In this document: piece after piece, positions 9,798 through 17,986 of the stretch
How the letters are laid out: each line of letters begins with the position of its first letter
How positions within the stretch are numbered: the first letter of the stretch is position 1
Assembly: GCF_904846695.1 (NCBI RefSeq)
Contig: NZ_CAJHBR010000020.1
Span: 1-47,869 of the forward strand
Direction: 5' to 3'
From: Psychrobacter urativorans
Lineage (GTDB): Bacteria; Pseudomonadota; Gammaproteobacteria; Pseudomonadales; Moraxellaceae
Length of the DNA stretch: 47,869 nt
Position numbers and translations under genes: made by a program
Notes under the pieces: generated by a model
Told to the model about the DNA's origin: nothing
Databases searched by the model: none
Seen by the model: the letters and a program-made list of their open reading frames with translations, nothing else

Positions 9798-10310
9798 ATG
9801 AAAAATCGTTTTATATTTGCCCTAGTCTTATTATCCTGCTTGCAATTAAGTTGTGTGAGTACAGAAAAAAGCGTAAACGTCCAAAAAAATACTGTGAAAC
9901 AAGAAGACAGTGTTGTAGAGCAAACTAAAGCCGTTATAGAACAGAATCAAGTTCGTAAAAAACCTACCGACCTTTTTACTCACTACCCGTCTGAGTTACA
10001 GATGATGGCTATCATCTATGGTAAGTTTGTACTTAAAGATAATTGTCTATTGCTTGAGCTTACTGGACAAAATAGCTTTATAACCCCTATCTTCCCTCAA
10101 GGCAAAGCCACTTTTTTAATAGAGGAAAATGCTGTTATGTTAGGGGATACTAAAGTGCCTTTAGGGGTACAAGTAGGCACAGGCGGCGGCGCTTTACCTA
10201 AAAAGAACGTAGTTTATGCTACTAGAGGCGATGCGTCATGCCTAACGGATAAAGTGTTCATAACAGATGCTGATGTGATCGCTATTGAAAAGGGTGCAAC
10301 GATTGAATAA
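9798..10310 (+). CDS. Putative lipoprotein, function unknown
   Basis: A 170-residue secreted protein. The N-terminus has a short basic region, a hydrophobic stretch (FIFALVLL) and two possible lipidation cysteines: Cys14 after LLS and Cys19 after QLS. Cys14 has the better lipobox. The mature part has a Lys/Gln/Glu-rich linker (to about residue 55) and a compact domain containing FVLKDNCLLLELTG. I do not recognise a named family. It is the first gene after the DUF72 accessory pocket and is convergent with sodB, with a shared terminator between them. Confidence 0.75.
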   Translation: MKNRFIFALVLLSCLQLSCVSTEKSVNVQKNTVKQEDSVVEQTKAVIEQNQVRKKPTDLFTHYPSELQMMAIIYGKFVLKDNCLLLELTGQNSFITPIFPQGKATFLIEENAVMLGDTKVPLGVQVGTGGGALPKKNVVYATRGDASCLTDKVFITDADVIAIEKGATIE

Positions 10311-10351
10311 TTTTTATATTCATCAGCGAACCCCAACCTGTTCATTAAAAC

Positions 10352-10385
10352 CAAAAAAAGGACACCTCGCGGCGTCCTTTTTTTA
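10352..10385. terminator. Bidirectional terminator between lipoprotein gene and sodB
   Basis: GGAC pairs with GTCC, with further GC pairs near the loop, flanked by an A-run on the left and a T-run on the right. It can end both the rightward lipoprotein transcript and the leftward sodB transcript. Confidence 0.85.
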
Positions 10386-10423
10386 CTTATAAAGCTAAGA
10401 TAATTTAGCTATTAAAGAGTTAT

Positions 10424-11053
10424 TTACTCTTCAACACCAGCATCTTGACCTTTATATTTAGCATTCGCATAGTCCCAGTTCACTAGTTTGTCTAGGAACG
10501 TATCGACATAATCAGGACGACGGTTGCGATAATCGATATAGTAAGCATGTTCCCATACATCACAAGTTAATACAGCGACTTGGTCATGTGCTAATGGGGT
10601 ATCAGCGTTAGCTGTTTTAGCGATAGATAATTTGCCACCAACTTTATCAGCAACTAGCCATGCCCAACCTGAACCGAACTGAGTCATTGCTGCGTTTTTG
10701 AACTCTTCACGGAACTTATCATAGCTACCGAAGTCTTCTTCGATTTTGCCTTTTAGATCACCAGTAGGTTCGCCGCCGCCATTATCAGGCGTCATGCAGT
10801 TCCAATAAAAAGTGTGGTTCCATACTTGCGCTGCTTGGTTAAACATACCTTGTTTGCTGTCATCTTTAGCGGTTGCTACGATGATTTCTGACAAAGTTTT
10901 GTCTTCTAGACCAGAACCTGGTAGCAATTCGTTCAACTTAGTCACATAGGCATTGTGATGCTTATCATGATGGTATTCTAAGGTCTCGGCACTGATATGT
11001 GGCTCTAGCGCGTCTTTTGCATATGGTAATTCTGGTAAAGTAATAGTCGTCAT
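10424..11053 (-). CDS. sodB: SodB, iron superoxide dismutase
   Basis: This cytosolic enzyme dismutates superoxide to oxygen and hydrogen peroxide. The 209-residue length is normal. Metal ligands fit at His28 (EYHHDKHH), His80 (WNHTFYW), Asp165 and His169 (DVWEHAYYID). Gln76 in AAQVWNH is the glutamine position characteristic of the Fe-type enzyme. AAGGA lies about ten bases before the ATG. A perfect TATAAT box is at 11096-11101, between the arms of an 8-base inverted repeat. Confidence 0.96.
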   Translation of the reverse strand: MTTITLPELPYAKDALEPHISAETLEYHHDKHHNAYVTKLNELLPGSGLEDKTLSEIIVATAKDDSKQGMFNQAAQVWNHTFYWNCMTPDNGGGEPTGDLKGKIEEDFGSYDKFREEFKNAAMTQFGSGWAWLVADKVGGKLSIAKTANADTPLAHDQVAVLTCDVWEHAYYIDYRNRRPDYVDTFLDKLVNWDYANAKYKGQDAGVEE

Positions 11054-11074
11054 AGTTATTTTATCCTTGCTGTT

Positions 11075-11129
11075 TTAGCCTAGTATAGTATAGGGATTAT
11101 AAAGTAACTTCTATAAAATGTTAGGCTAA
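11075..11129 (-). promoter_or_regulatory. sodB promoter flanked by an 8-bp inverted repeat
   Basis: On the minus strand TATAAT occupies 11101-11096, about 45 bases before the sodB ATG. The -35 region is weak (around 11118-11124). TTAGCCTA at 11075-11082 and TAGGCTAA at 11122-11129 are perfect inverted copies enclosing the whole promoter. Possible roles are a regulator binding site or a long stem-loop. Confidence 0.45.
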
Positions 11130-11197
11130 GTTGGCTGAGTTTATTATTAGTGAATAAATATAGTGCTGAATATAATAGCGTACTTGCTGTAAAGTTA

Positions 11198-11229
11198 AAA
11201 GGCAACCTAAAGGCAACCTAAAGGCAACT
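11198..11229 (+). repeat. Tandem 11-bp repeat (AAAGGCAACCT x3)
   Basis: AAAGGCAACCT occurs at 11198 and 11209, with a third, slightly changed copy at 11220. It lies immediately before the hairpin at 11241. Confidence 0.85.
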
Positions 11230-11240
11230 TACTGGTTATT

Positions 11241-11281
11241 GTTACGCTGATTATTAATAATTTCTCTCAATAATCAGTAAC
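11241..11281. other. Strong hairpin, 13-bp stem with a 2-base bulge
   Basis: GTTAC-gc-TGATTATT on the left pairs with AATAATCAGTAAC on the right. No T-run follows on either strand, so it is not an ordinary terminator. It could be an operator or a structured leader. Confidence 0.55.
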
Positions 11282-11480
11282 AACAAGCATAAATTGCAGA
11301 TTGTTAACTTAAAGTTTACAAGCTATAAGCTATAATTCACTGTAGCTTGCTATACAGTATAACAATAACACCGCTAACTATCCGTTACCGAATGTTATAG
11401 TTTTTATATACTATATAGCAGTTATATCATACCCAAACTCACACTAAAAGTATTAGATTTTAAATCACGGACTTATCTTT

Positions 11481-12125
11481 ATGCCAATTAATCAATATCA
11501 GCCTATAACTACCGACATATTTCAACAGGATTGGGTACTTGCCAGTAATAACAAAGGCAAGCTTAGCGAGTTTAAGCGGCTGTTCGCTGAAGCTAACCTA
11601 AACGTCACTATCATTCCGCAAGGCGAGCTGAACATAGAGGATACTATTGAAGATGGCTTAAGCTTTATCGAAAACGCCATAATCAAAGCCCGACACGCCA
11701 GCCGCATCAGTGGTCTACCGGCTATCGCCGATGACTCTGGGTTATGCGTGCCAGTACTTGGTAATGCACCCGGCATCTACTCTGCTCGTTATGCTGGCGA
11801 GCACGGTGATGATGCCAAGAATAATGCTAAGCTCATTGCCGACTTGCAGTCTGTACGCGCTCAAAGTCCTACTACTGCGATTAAAGGTTTATTCGTCTGC
11901 GTACTAGCAATGGTGCGTCATGCCGATGATCCGCTACCGATTATCGCTCAGGGTTTATGGCAAGGTGAAATCTTGGACAAAGCACATGGCGACGGTGGTT
12001 TTGGTTATGACCCACTATTTTGGTTACCTGATATGCAAGCGACAGCGGCCAGTCTCAGTGCTAGTGACAAAAATAAGGTTAGTCATCGCGGACAAGCTAT
12101 TGGCCAATTATTACAACAATTATAG
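11481..12125 (+). CDS. rdgB: RdgB, XTP/dITP pyrophosphatase (Ham1 family)
   Basis: This nucleotide-pool sanitising enzyme hydrolyses dITP, XTP and ITP to monophosphates. The family hallmarks are all present: LASNNKGKLSEFKRL (substrate/phosphate binding, from residue 20), AIADDSGLCV (catalytic Asp84/Asp85), GIYSARYAG, GDGGFGYDPLF and KVSHRGQA. Length 214 is slightly above the usual 197-200 because of a short N-terminal lead of about 16 residues. The ribosome-binding site is weak. It stands alone, between sodB (divergent) and tig. Confidence 0.94.
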   Translation: MPINQYQPITTDIFQQDWVLASNNKGKLSEFKRLFAEANLNVTIIPQGELNIEDTIEDGLSFIENAIIKARHASRISGLPAIADDSGLCVPVLGNAPGIYSARYAGEHGDDAKNNAKLIADLQSVRAQSPTTAIKGLFVCVLAMVRHADDPLPIIAQGLWQGEILDKAHGDGGFGYDPLFWLPDMQATAASLSASDKNKVSHRGQAIGQLLQQL

Positions 12126-12463
12126 CGCTACTGCTAACTATATAGCCGATAAAAGTGGTCGCTGTAAAACAGATAATTTTTACTTTAATTAGTAGATAGA
12201 TTATACTAATCTACTTTTATAATTTTATTACCAGCTGTCTTTGCTTATTTAAACTAAAAATAAGTAGACTTAAGGCGTTTTGGTAAGGTATTACTGATAC
12301 TTAATAGTCGGTCTTTATAGTGCCTTTGGCGATTGCTGATTGCATTATATTTTTTTCGGCTATTACTATCCCCTATTCATTCCAAAGGCAATTGGCTCAT
12401 AAATAAACTTGTGCGCTATAAAATGCGATTGCCTGATATTTCAATCCTAAAGGTGTAATTAAC
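12126..12463. other. Intergenic region upstream of tig
   Basis: About 340 AT-rich bases. A possible tig promoter is TTGGCT (12392-12397) and TATAAA (12417-12422) with a 19-base spacer, longer than ideal. AAAGG ahead of the tig ATG is a ribosome-binding site. No gene or clear terminator for rdgB was seen. Confidence 0.4.
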
Positions 12464-13807
12464 ATGGCTACAGATCTACAAGTCACAACCAACAAGCTTT
12501 CTAACAAAGAAACTCAGCTGACTGTAAAAGTACCAGTTGAAAAAATCCAAAACAAAGTCGAAGGTCGCATTCGTCAAGTGGCTAAAACTGCCAAAATTGA
12601 TGGCTTTCGTAAAGGTAACGTTCCTATGTCGCATATCCGCAGCCAATACGGTGCCGGTATTCAGCAAGAAGTTATCAATGACGTGATCCGTGATACTGTT
12701 TTTGAGGCTATCAAATCTGAAGACATCCGCGCTGTTGGCATGCCTAATATCAATGATGTTAAACTTGAAGACGATTTCTTGGTTTATCAAGCTACTGTTG
12801 AAATCTTCCCAGAAATTGACGTTCAAGGTATCAATGAGATCGAAGTTGAGCGTCATATGGCGAAAGTCGATGAAGCTGATGTCGATACTATGATTGAAAA
12901 CCTACAAAAGCAACGTGAAGAGTTCGTAGAGAAAAAAGGTAAAGCCGATAAAGGCAATCAAGTTACTTTTGATTTTGAAGGCTCAATCGACGGTGAGAAA
13001 TTTGAAGGCGGCTCTGCTGAAGACTTCAAATTGATTATTGGTAGCAACCAAATGATTCCAGGCTTCGAAGCGGGTATCAAAGGCTTGAAAGCTGGCGAAG
13101 AAAAGGTTATCGACGTAACTTTCCCAGAAGATTATCAAGCAGAAGAATTGGCGGGCAAAGAAGCTCAGTTCAAAATCAACGTAAAATTAGTTGAAAAATC
13201 TAAGTTACCTGAAATCGATGATGCCTTCCTTGAGCTATTCGGCGTTAAAGAAGGTGGCATTGAAAAACTAAGAGAAGACGTTCGTAAGAACATGGAACGC
13301 GAAATTAAAAACGCTGCCCGCAGTCAAATCAAACAAGCTACTTTTGATGCTTTATTAGAAAAGAACGAATTTGACGTTCCTAACGCTATGCTAGAGCAAG
13401 AAATTGATCGTCAGCGCAGCATGATGATGCAACGTTTCGCTCAGCAGTTCGGTTCTAATGCTGATAGCTTTGATAAAGACATGTTGCCAAACGAGCTGTT
13501 TGAAGAACAAGCGCTACGTGCTGCCCGTCTAGGTATCATCGTTGCTCGCGTTATCGATACTAAAGGCTTAGAAGTGGATCAAGAACGTGTTGAGAAATTT
13601 ATCAAAGAAGCTTCAGAAAACTACGAAGATCCAGCAGAAGTTATCGAATACTACACTAATGACAAGCAACAACGCGCTAACATTGAGTCAGTAGTATTAG
13701 AAGACCAAGTAGTTGATTACCTTATTGAACAAGGTAAAGTAACTGACAAAGAAGTTAGCTATCAAGACTTGTTGGCTACTCAGCAACAACAACAGCAAGC
13801 GATGTAA
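12464..13807 (+). CDS. tig: Trigger factor, ribosome-associated chaperone
   Basis: Trigger factor binds the ribosome exit tunnel and shields nascent chains. The three expected parts are visible: an N-terminal ribosome-binding domain with the signature GFRKGNVP (47-54), an FKBP-type peptidyl-prolyl isomerase domain (about 160-245, with [17 protein letters not shown] and MIPGFEAGI), and a long helical C-terminal domain ending in a Gln-rich tail. The 447 residues are close to the family norm. It is followed by its own terminator and then clpP and clpX, the usual proteostasis order. Confidence 0.97.
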   Translation: MATDLQVTTNKLSNKETQLTVKVPVEKIQNKVEGRIRQVAKTAKIDGFRKGNVPMSHIRSQYGAGIQQEVINDVIRDTVFEAIKSEDIRAVGMPNINDVKLEDDFLVYQATVEIFPEIDVQGINEIEVERHMAKVDEADVDTMIENLQKQREEFVEKKGKADKGNQVTFDFEGSIDGEKFEGGSAEDFKLIIGSNQMIPGFEAGIKGLKAGEEKVIDVTFPEDYQAEELAGKEAQFKINVKLVEKSKLPEIDDAFLELFGVKEGGIEKLREDVRKNMEREIKNAARSQIKQATFDALLEKNEFDVPNAMLEQEIDRQRSMMMQRFAQQFGSNADSFDKDMLPNELFEEQALRAARLGIIVARVIDTKGLEVDQERVEKFIKEASENYEDPAEVIEYYTNDKQQRANIESVVLEDQVVDYLIEQGKVTDKEVSYQDLLATQQQQQQAM

Positions 13808-13885
13808 TTTGCTTGCTTAGCAAACTAATAAGCTAGGGTTTTGATAGATTTTATCGAAACTTGTTTATTGATAGTGAGATAAATA

Positions 13886-13917
13886 ATGCCTCAACAAATC
13901 TTGTTGGGGCATTTTTA
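13886..13917 (+). terminator. Rho-independent terminator of tig
   Basis: ATGCCTCAACAA pairs with TTGTTGGGGCAT (one G-T pair) around ATC and is followed by TTTTTATT. Confidence 0.9.
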
Positions 13918-14049
13918 TTAGCGCTTTATATCCTCAGCCCTTGATAAATGACTACAGACGCCTTATTAATAGGGAATAATTCATCATTTGTTACCGTAAA
14001 TATTCACTATTAGCTGCTAAAAAAAGTTACTATTACGGCACTTATTTTC

Positions 14050-14069
14050 TTAATAATACTTATTATTAA
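14050..14069. promoter_or_regulatory. Palindrome upstream of clpP (possible operator)
   Basis: TTAATAATA and TATTATTAA are perfect 9-base inverted arms separated by CT, 57 bases before the clpP start. The local AT-richness weakens the inference. Confidence 0.35.
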
Positions 14070-14126
14070 TAGCTGGTTTTTAATAAAATCCGTTTTTTAT
14101 ATTATATATTTCAATAGGATCTTTCC

Positions 14127-14813
14127 ATGACTGATTATGATCGCATTACTAGCAATCCCCATTTCGATATGCTTATGAGCGCGCACAACGCCCAAGGTAT
14201 GCATAACACTCAGAGTGCACTAGTGCCGATGGTCGTTGAGCAATCAGCGCGTGGCGAACGTTCGTTCGATATTTTTTCACGCTTATTGCGTGAGCGGGTT
14301 ATCTTCTTAACTGGTCAAGTTGAAGATCATATGGCTAATCTTATCGTGGCCCAGCTTTTATTCTTAGAAGCTGAAAACCCTGATAAAGATATTCATCTGT
14401 ATATCAACTCACCAGGTGGTTCAGTTAGTGCTGGCCTAGCTATTTTTGATACCATGAACTTTATCAAACCTGACGTATCGACTATCTGTATGGGCGGTGC
14501 TTACAGCATGGGTTCTTTTCTTTTGGCAGCCGGAGAACGAGGCAAACGTTATGCCTTGGCTAACGCCCGCGTCATGATTCACCAGCCTTCTGGTGGTGCT
14601 CAAGGTCAAGCATCAGATATCGAAATTAATGCTCGTGAAATTCTAAAAACTCGTGCTCGCTTAAATGAGATTTTGGCTGAGCGTACTGGTCAACCAGTAG
14701 AAAAAATTGAGAAAGACGTTGAGCGTGACTATTGGTTGGATGCTAAAGAAGCCAAAGAATATGGCTTAGTAGATGAAGTACTAGAGCGTCGCCCTACTGA
14801 ACTTAAAATATAA
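14127..14813 (+). CDS. clpP: ClpP, ATP-dependent Clp protease proteolytic subunit
   Basis: ClpP is the barrel-shaped serine peptidase that degrades substrates unfolded by ClpX or ClpA. The catalytic triad fits Ser127 (AYSMGS), His152 (MIHQPSGG) and Asp201 (ERDYWLDA). The segment [19 protein letters not shown] is typical of the mature N-terminus, so the first 30 or so residues probably form a propeptide. The active-site stretch reads GGAYSMGSF where most ClpP have GQAASMGAF, keeping the serine but changing its neighbours. Length 228 fits an unprocessed ClpP. clpX follows after about 170 bases, beyond a hairpin. Confidence 0.95.
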   Translation: MTDYDRITSNPHFDMLMSAHNAQGMHNTQSALVPMVVEQSARGERSFDIFSRLLRERVIFLTGQVEDHMANLIVAQLLFLEAENPDKDIHLYINSPGGSVSAGLAIFDTMNFIKPDVSTICMGGAYSMGSFLLAAGERGKRYALANARVMIHQPSGGAQGQASDIEINAREILKTRARLNEILAERTGQPVEKIEKDVERDYWLDAKEAKEYGLVDEVLERRPTELKI

Positions 14814-14825
14814 AATAAACCCAAG

Positions 14826-14870
14826 CGCATTATGCTACTAGTGCATTATGCTACTACTATAGTGCGTTTT
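14826..14870 (+). terminator. Hairpin terminator after clpP
   Basis: CGCATTAT (14826-14833) pairs with ATAGTGCG (14859-14866), followed by TTTTAGTTTT. The loop contains a direct repeat of GCATTATGCTACT. It may only attenuate, since clpX follows. Confidence 0.55.
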
Positions 14871-14915
14871 AGTTTTGAGTGTCCCCATTAGACTATATAA
14901 GCTTTAACTGGTAAA

Positions 14916-14952
14916 TTTTGAATTGTCAGTTTTGAGTTGTCAGTTTTGAAAC
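14916..14952 (+). repeat. 14-bp tandem repeat upstream of clpX
   Basis: TTTTGAATTGTCAG at 14916 is followed directly by TTTTGAGTTGTCAG and then TTTTGAAAC, about 2.6 units. It ends about 35 bases before the clpX start and lies in its promoter or leader region. Confidence 0.8.
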
Positions 14953-14986
14953 ATAAGCCAAGTTTAAAAATTAGGAGTGCCTGTAC

Positions 14987-16267
14987 ATGGCAGAAGATAA
15001 AACCCCGCATTGCTCGTTCTGCGGAAAAGCCAAGAAAGAAGTCAAACAATTAATCGCGGCTGACGATGCCAATATTTGTAACGAATGTATCGAGCTATGT
15101 ACCGATCTCATCGCTGATAGCTCACCTGATGAGGACAATGATAATGATAGCGACTTTGATACTTCGTGGGTCAATAAAAAGCTACCGACCCCTAAAGAGT
15201 TACGAGCCAAGCTTGATGAATATGTTATCGGTCAAGACGCAGCCAAAAAAGCGCTAGCAGTAGCCGTTTATAACCATTATAAGCGCCTAAAAGTCAGTCA
15301 GACCTTAGCTCGTGATAGCAAAAAATCTAAAATTGGCGCTGATGTAGCGATGGTTGAATTATCTAAGAGTAATATCTTGCTGATTGGGCCTACTGGTTCA
15401 GGTAAGACGCTATTAGCCCAAACTTTAGCGCGTCTATTAGATGTGCCTTTTGCTATGGCCGATGCTACCACTTTGACCGAAGCTGGTTATGTTGGTGAAG
15501 ATGTAGAAAACATCGTCCAAAAGTTGCTACAAGCTGCTGATTATGATGTTGGTAAAGCTGAACAAGGCATTATTTATATCGATGAGATCGATAAAATCAG
15601 TAAAAAAGGTGAGAACCTTTCTATTACTCGTGATGTGTCAGGTGAAGGCGTACAACAAGCTTTGCTTAAACTAATCGAAGGGACAGTCGCTGCTATTCCA
15701 CCTCACGGTGGTCGTAAGCACCCTCAGCAAGAGCTAATCCAAGTTGATACTAGCAATATTCTAATCATCGTTGGGGGCGCTTTTGCAGGTCTAGATAAAG
15801 TTATTCAGCAGCGTACTGAAAAAACAGGTATTGGCTTTAACGCTGACGTCAGCTCAAAAGATGACAGCAAGAGTAGCTCAGATCTATTACAAAAAGTTGA
15901 GCCGGAGGATTTGATCAAATTTGGTCTAATTCCAGAGCTAATCGGGCGCTTGCCAGTACTTGCGGCCCTACAAGAGTTGGATGAGGAAGCTTTAGTGCAG
16001 ATATTGACTAAGCCTAAGAATGCGCTAGTCAAACAGTATGAATATCTATTCGATATGGAAGGTGCGAAAATCACCTTTACTGATGCCGCCCTTGACGCTA
16101 TCGCCAAAAAGGCTATGGAGCGTAAAACAGGTGCGCGTGGCTTGCGCTCTATCGTGGAAAATGTGCTGTTAGAAACTATGTATGAGCTGCCATCGATGAC
16201 AGATGTTAAGACCGTTACTGTCGATGAGGAAGTTATTACGGAAGGTAAACTACCTAAGATAGCTTAG
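14987..16267 (+). CDS. clpX: ClpX, ATP-dependent unfoldase of ClpXP
   Basis: ClpX is the hexameric AAA+ unfoldase that feeds substrates to ClpP. It begins with the zinc-binding domain (Cys9, Cys12, Cys31, Cys34). The AAA+ core has Walker A GPTGSGKT (134-141), pore loop GYVG (167-170), Walker B IIYIDE (195-200), and the sensor region [11 protein letters not shown] and [10 protein letters not shown]. Length 426 is normal. A good ribosome-binding site, AGGAG, precedes the ATG, and a strong terminator follows. Confidence 0.97.
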   Translation: MAEDKTPHCSFCGKAKKEVKQLIAADDANICNECIELCTDLIADSSPDEDNDNDSDFDTSWVNKKLPTPKELRAKLDEYVIGQDAAKKALAVAVYNHYKRLKVSQTLARDSKKSKIGADVAMVELSKSNILLIGPTGSGKTLLAQTLARLLDVPFAMADATTLTEAGYVGEDVENIVQKLLQAADYDVGKAEQGIIYIDEIDKISKKGENLSITRDVSGEGVQQALLKLIEGTVAAIPPHGGRKHPQQELIQVDTSNILIIVGGAFAGLDKVIQQRTEKTGIGFNADVSSKDDSKSSSDLLQKVEPEDLIKFGLIPELIGRLPVLAALQELDEEALVQILTKPKNALVKQYEYLFDMEGAKITFTDAALDAIAKKAMERKTGARGLRSIVENVLLETMYELPSMTDVKTVTVDEEVITEGKLPKIA

Positions 16268-16328
16268 GGGTTTATCTTAGGCGATTTTACAGGAACGACT
16301 GTAGAAAAGCTTAGAGAAACGGTTATGA

Positions 16329-16369
16329 AAAAAGCGTCTAGCACTAATAGTGTTTAGACGCTTTTTTTA
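16329..16369 (+). terminator. Rho-independent terminator of clpX
   Basis: AGCGTCTA and TAGACGCT are perfect arms, extended by GCACT/AGTGT, followed by TTTTTTT. Confidence 0.92.
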
Positions 16370-16777
16370 TGTCTGCTGATTTATCTGCCCACTAACCACT
16401 AAGTGCCAGCAGGCTTATTTTTTTAGATAGTAATTGAAGATTCGGCTATTGATTGATTTTAATATTAAGAAGTTTATCTAATAATACTTTTATCAGACTT
16501 TATCTTTTGTTGTTTGCTATAATAATGTTACTACTAACTTACAGAATATTAAGTTCTCTCTGTTTACTCTCTTACAACCTTGTCGCATTATCCATTATAA
16601 GCGCTGAACGTTCGTATCTTATATATGCGTTTAATGGATTTATGACTTTTAACTACTTTAATATTGTGCAGGTCAAGTGCCTGAGTCCATAGTAGATCGC
16701 ATCTAATCATTACTTGTGCGATGCAAAAACTTAAGAACAGTACGGGCACTATACGACCTAAAATAGCACATAATTTT

Positions 16778-16789
16778 ATATGTACATAT
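16778..16789. promoter_or_regulatory. 12-bp palindrome upstream of tsdA
   Basis: ATATGTACATAT is a perfect palindrome ending 25 bases before the preferred start at 16815. It may be an operator or overlap the -10 region. Confidence 0.3.
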
Positions 16790-16814
16790 TATTTTTTATA
16801 ATAAGGATATGCCA

Positions 16815-17804
16815 ATGAAGACTTTTTCACCAGCCCAATCCTCTTTTCTTATGGCAACTATTTTTGCTATTAGTGCCATCGGTGTCACTAGTTGCAGTAA
16901 TAATGAGCAGGACACCAAAGCCGTTGATCGTGTCGACGAGGCCGCAGCGATAGCTCGGGTGCAAGGACTAGAAGCTCGCGCTGCTCAGTTAAAGAATGAC
17001 ATGCCTGCAATCACAGACATAAGCGATATCACCAATACTGATCAAGCCACTGACGCTGCTAAGCCTGCCATTACCATGCCGGATTTAGCAACTATCCCTG
17101 ATGATGAGTATGGAGCAGCCGTACGCCGTGGACTACAGATTGTTAATCATACTTATACAGAGCTGCCTGATAACGTCGGTAATCAGCTCAACTGTACTAG
17201 CTGTCACTTAGGTAATGGCTCAGAGGCTTATGCTGCGCCTTGGAATAATATTACTAGTATTTATCCTCTTTATCGCAGTCGCGCTGGTCGTATCAACGTT
17301 ATACAGGAGCGTATTAACGGCTGTTTTGAGCGCTCAATGAACGGTAAGGCGCTTGAGCTAGGTTCAGATGATATGAATGCTGTGGTTTCTTATATGAGCT
17401 GGCTGTCGAAAGATATGCCCTTCGGTGTCTCTCCTGAAGGTCGTGGCTTTGTAAAAATAGACAAGAGCTTAGAGGCCGATACCGCTAATGGTGAAAAGCT
17501 ATTTGCAGAGAAATGTAGTGTTTGTCACGGTGCTAATGGTGAAGGCCAATATAACGATGATGGCACTTATACTTTCCCAGCAGTTGCTGGCGACAAATCC
17601 TTTAACGATGGCGCTGGCATGGCTCGTACTTATACGGCAGCCGCCTTTATTAAAGGTAAAATGCCCTTTGGTCAGGGTAACTCTCTAAGCGATCAAGAAG
17701 CTGTCGATATCGCTGGCTATTTTACTCACTTGCCGCGTCCAGTAAAAGCCAATAAAGACAAAGATTGGCCGAACGGTGATGCACCAAAAGATGTTCGTCG
17801 CTAA
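16815..17804 (+). CDS. tsdA: TsdA-like di-haem c-type cytochrome lipoprotein (thiosulfate dehydrogenase / tetrathionate reductase)
   Basis: The TsdA family interconverts thiosulfate and tetrathionate in the periplasm. Numbered from the ATG at 16815 (329 residues; AAGGA lies seven bases upstream, too close to the ATG at 16809), haem 1 is CTSCH at 127-131 and haem 2 CSVCH at 234-238. RINGCFERSMNG places Cys170 as the likely unusual thiolate ligand of haem 1. KGKMPFG places Lys282-Met283 at 44-45 residues after the haem 2 histidine, like the ligand-switching pair known in TsdA. A lipobox (GVTSC, Cys27) predicts lipid anchoring. No tsdB or other sulfur gene is adjacent. The direction of the reaction in vivo cannot be read from sequence. 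Confidence 0.82.
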   Translation: MKTFSPAQSSFLMATIFAISAIGVTSCSNNEQDTKAVDRVDEAAAIARVQGLEARAAQLKNDMPAITDISDITNTDQATDAAKPAITMPDLATIPDDEYGAAVRRGLQIVNHTYTELPDNVGNQLNCTSCHLGNGSEAYAAPWNNITSIYPLYRSRAGRINVIQERINGCFERSMNGKALELGSDDMNAVVSYMSWLSKDMPFGVSPEGRGFVKIDKSLEADTANGEKLFAEKCSVCHGANGEGQYNDDGTYTFPAVAGDKSFNDGAGMARTYTAAAFIKGKMPFGQGNSLSDQEAVDIAGYFTHLPRPVKANKDKDWPNGDAPKDVRR

Positions 17805-17883
17805 GCGTGACTTTTAAGGGTAGTGTCTTTGTTAAAGACTTATTAAGGTCTGCTTAGCCTCCTATGCCCAGCAAATTTTAGTA

Positions 17884-17922
17884 GCAAAAAAGCCCAGCTA
17901 ATTTTAGTTAGTTGGGCTTTTC
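17884..17922. terminator. Bidirectional terminator between tsdA and the EIIC-like gene
   Basis: AAAGCCCAGCTA pairs with TAGTTGGGCTTT (a few mismatches) with an A-run on the left and T-run on the right. It can serve both convergent genes. Confidence 0.85.
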
Positions 17923-17986
17923 GTTGTGGAGAAATTGACTAGCGACTAGTACTAAAAGCAAAGTACAAAACCATAGCAGAAAATCC

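Larger units (their letters stand above)
11054..11480. other. Divergent region between sodB and rdgB
   Basis: About 430 bases without a gene. Besides the sodB promoter it holds a triple 11-base tandem repeat (11198-11229) and a strong hairpin (11241-11281). No tRNA or small open frame was recognised. Confidence 0.6.
13808..14126. other. Intergenic region tig-clpP
   Basis: About 320 bases holding the tig terminator (13886-13917) and an AT-rich clpP leader with a 20-base near-perfect palindrome at 14050-14069. A purine-rich AGGA precedes the clpP ATG. Confidence 0.6.
16268..16814. other. Intergenic region clpX-tsdA
   Basis: About 545 AT-rich bases. It holds the clpX terminator and a 12-base palindrome just before tsdA. 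A 79-codon frame at 16453-16692 has no ribosome-binding site and a biased, Leu/Ile-rich translation typical of AT-rich spacer, so I do not call it a gene. Confidence 0.55.

Noticed and set aside
16453..16692. 79-codon frame after clpX
   Set aside because: No ribosome-binding site, and a composition expected of AT-rich spacer.
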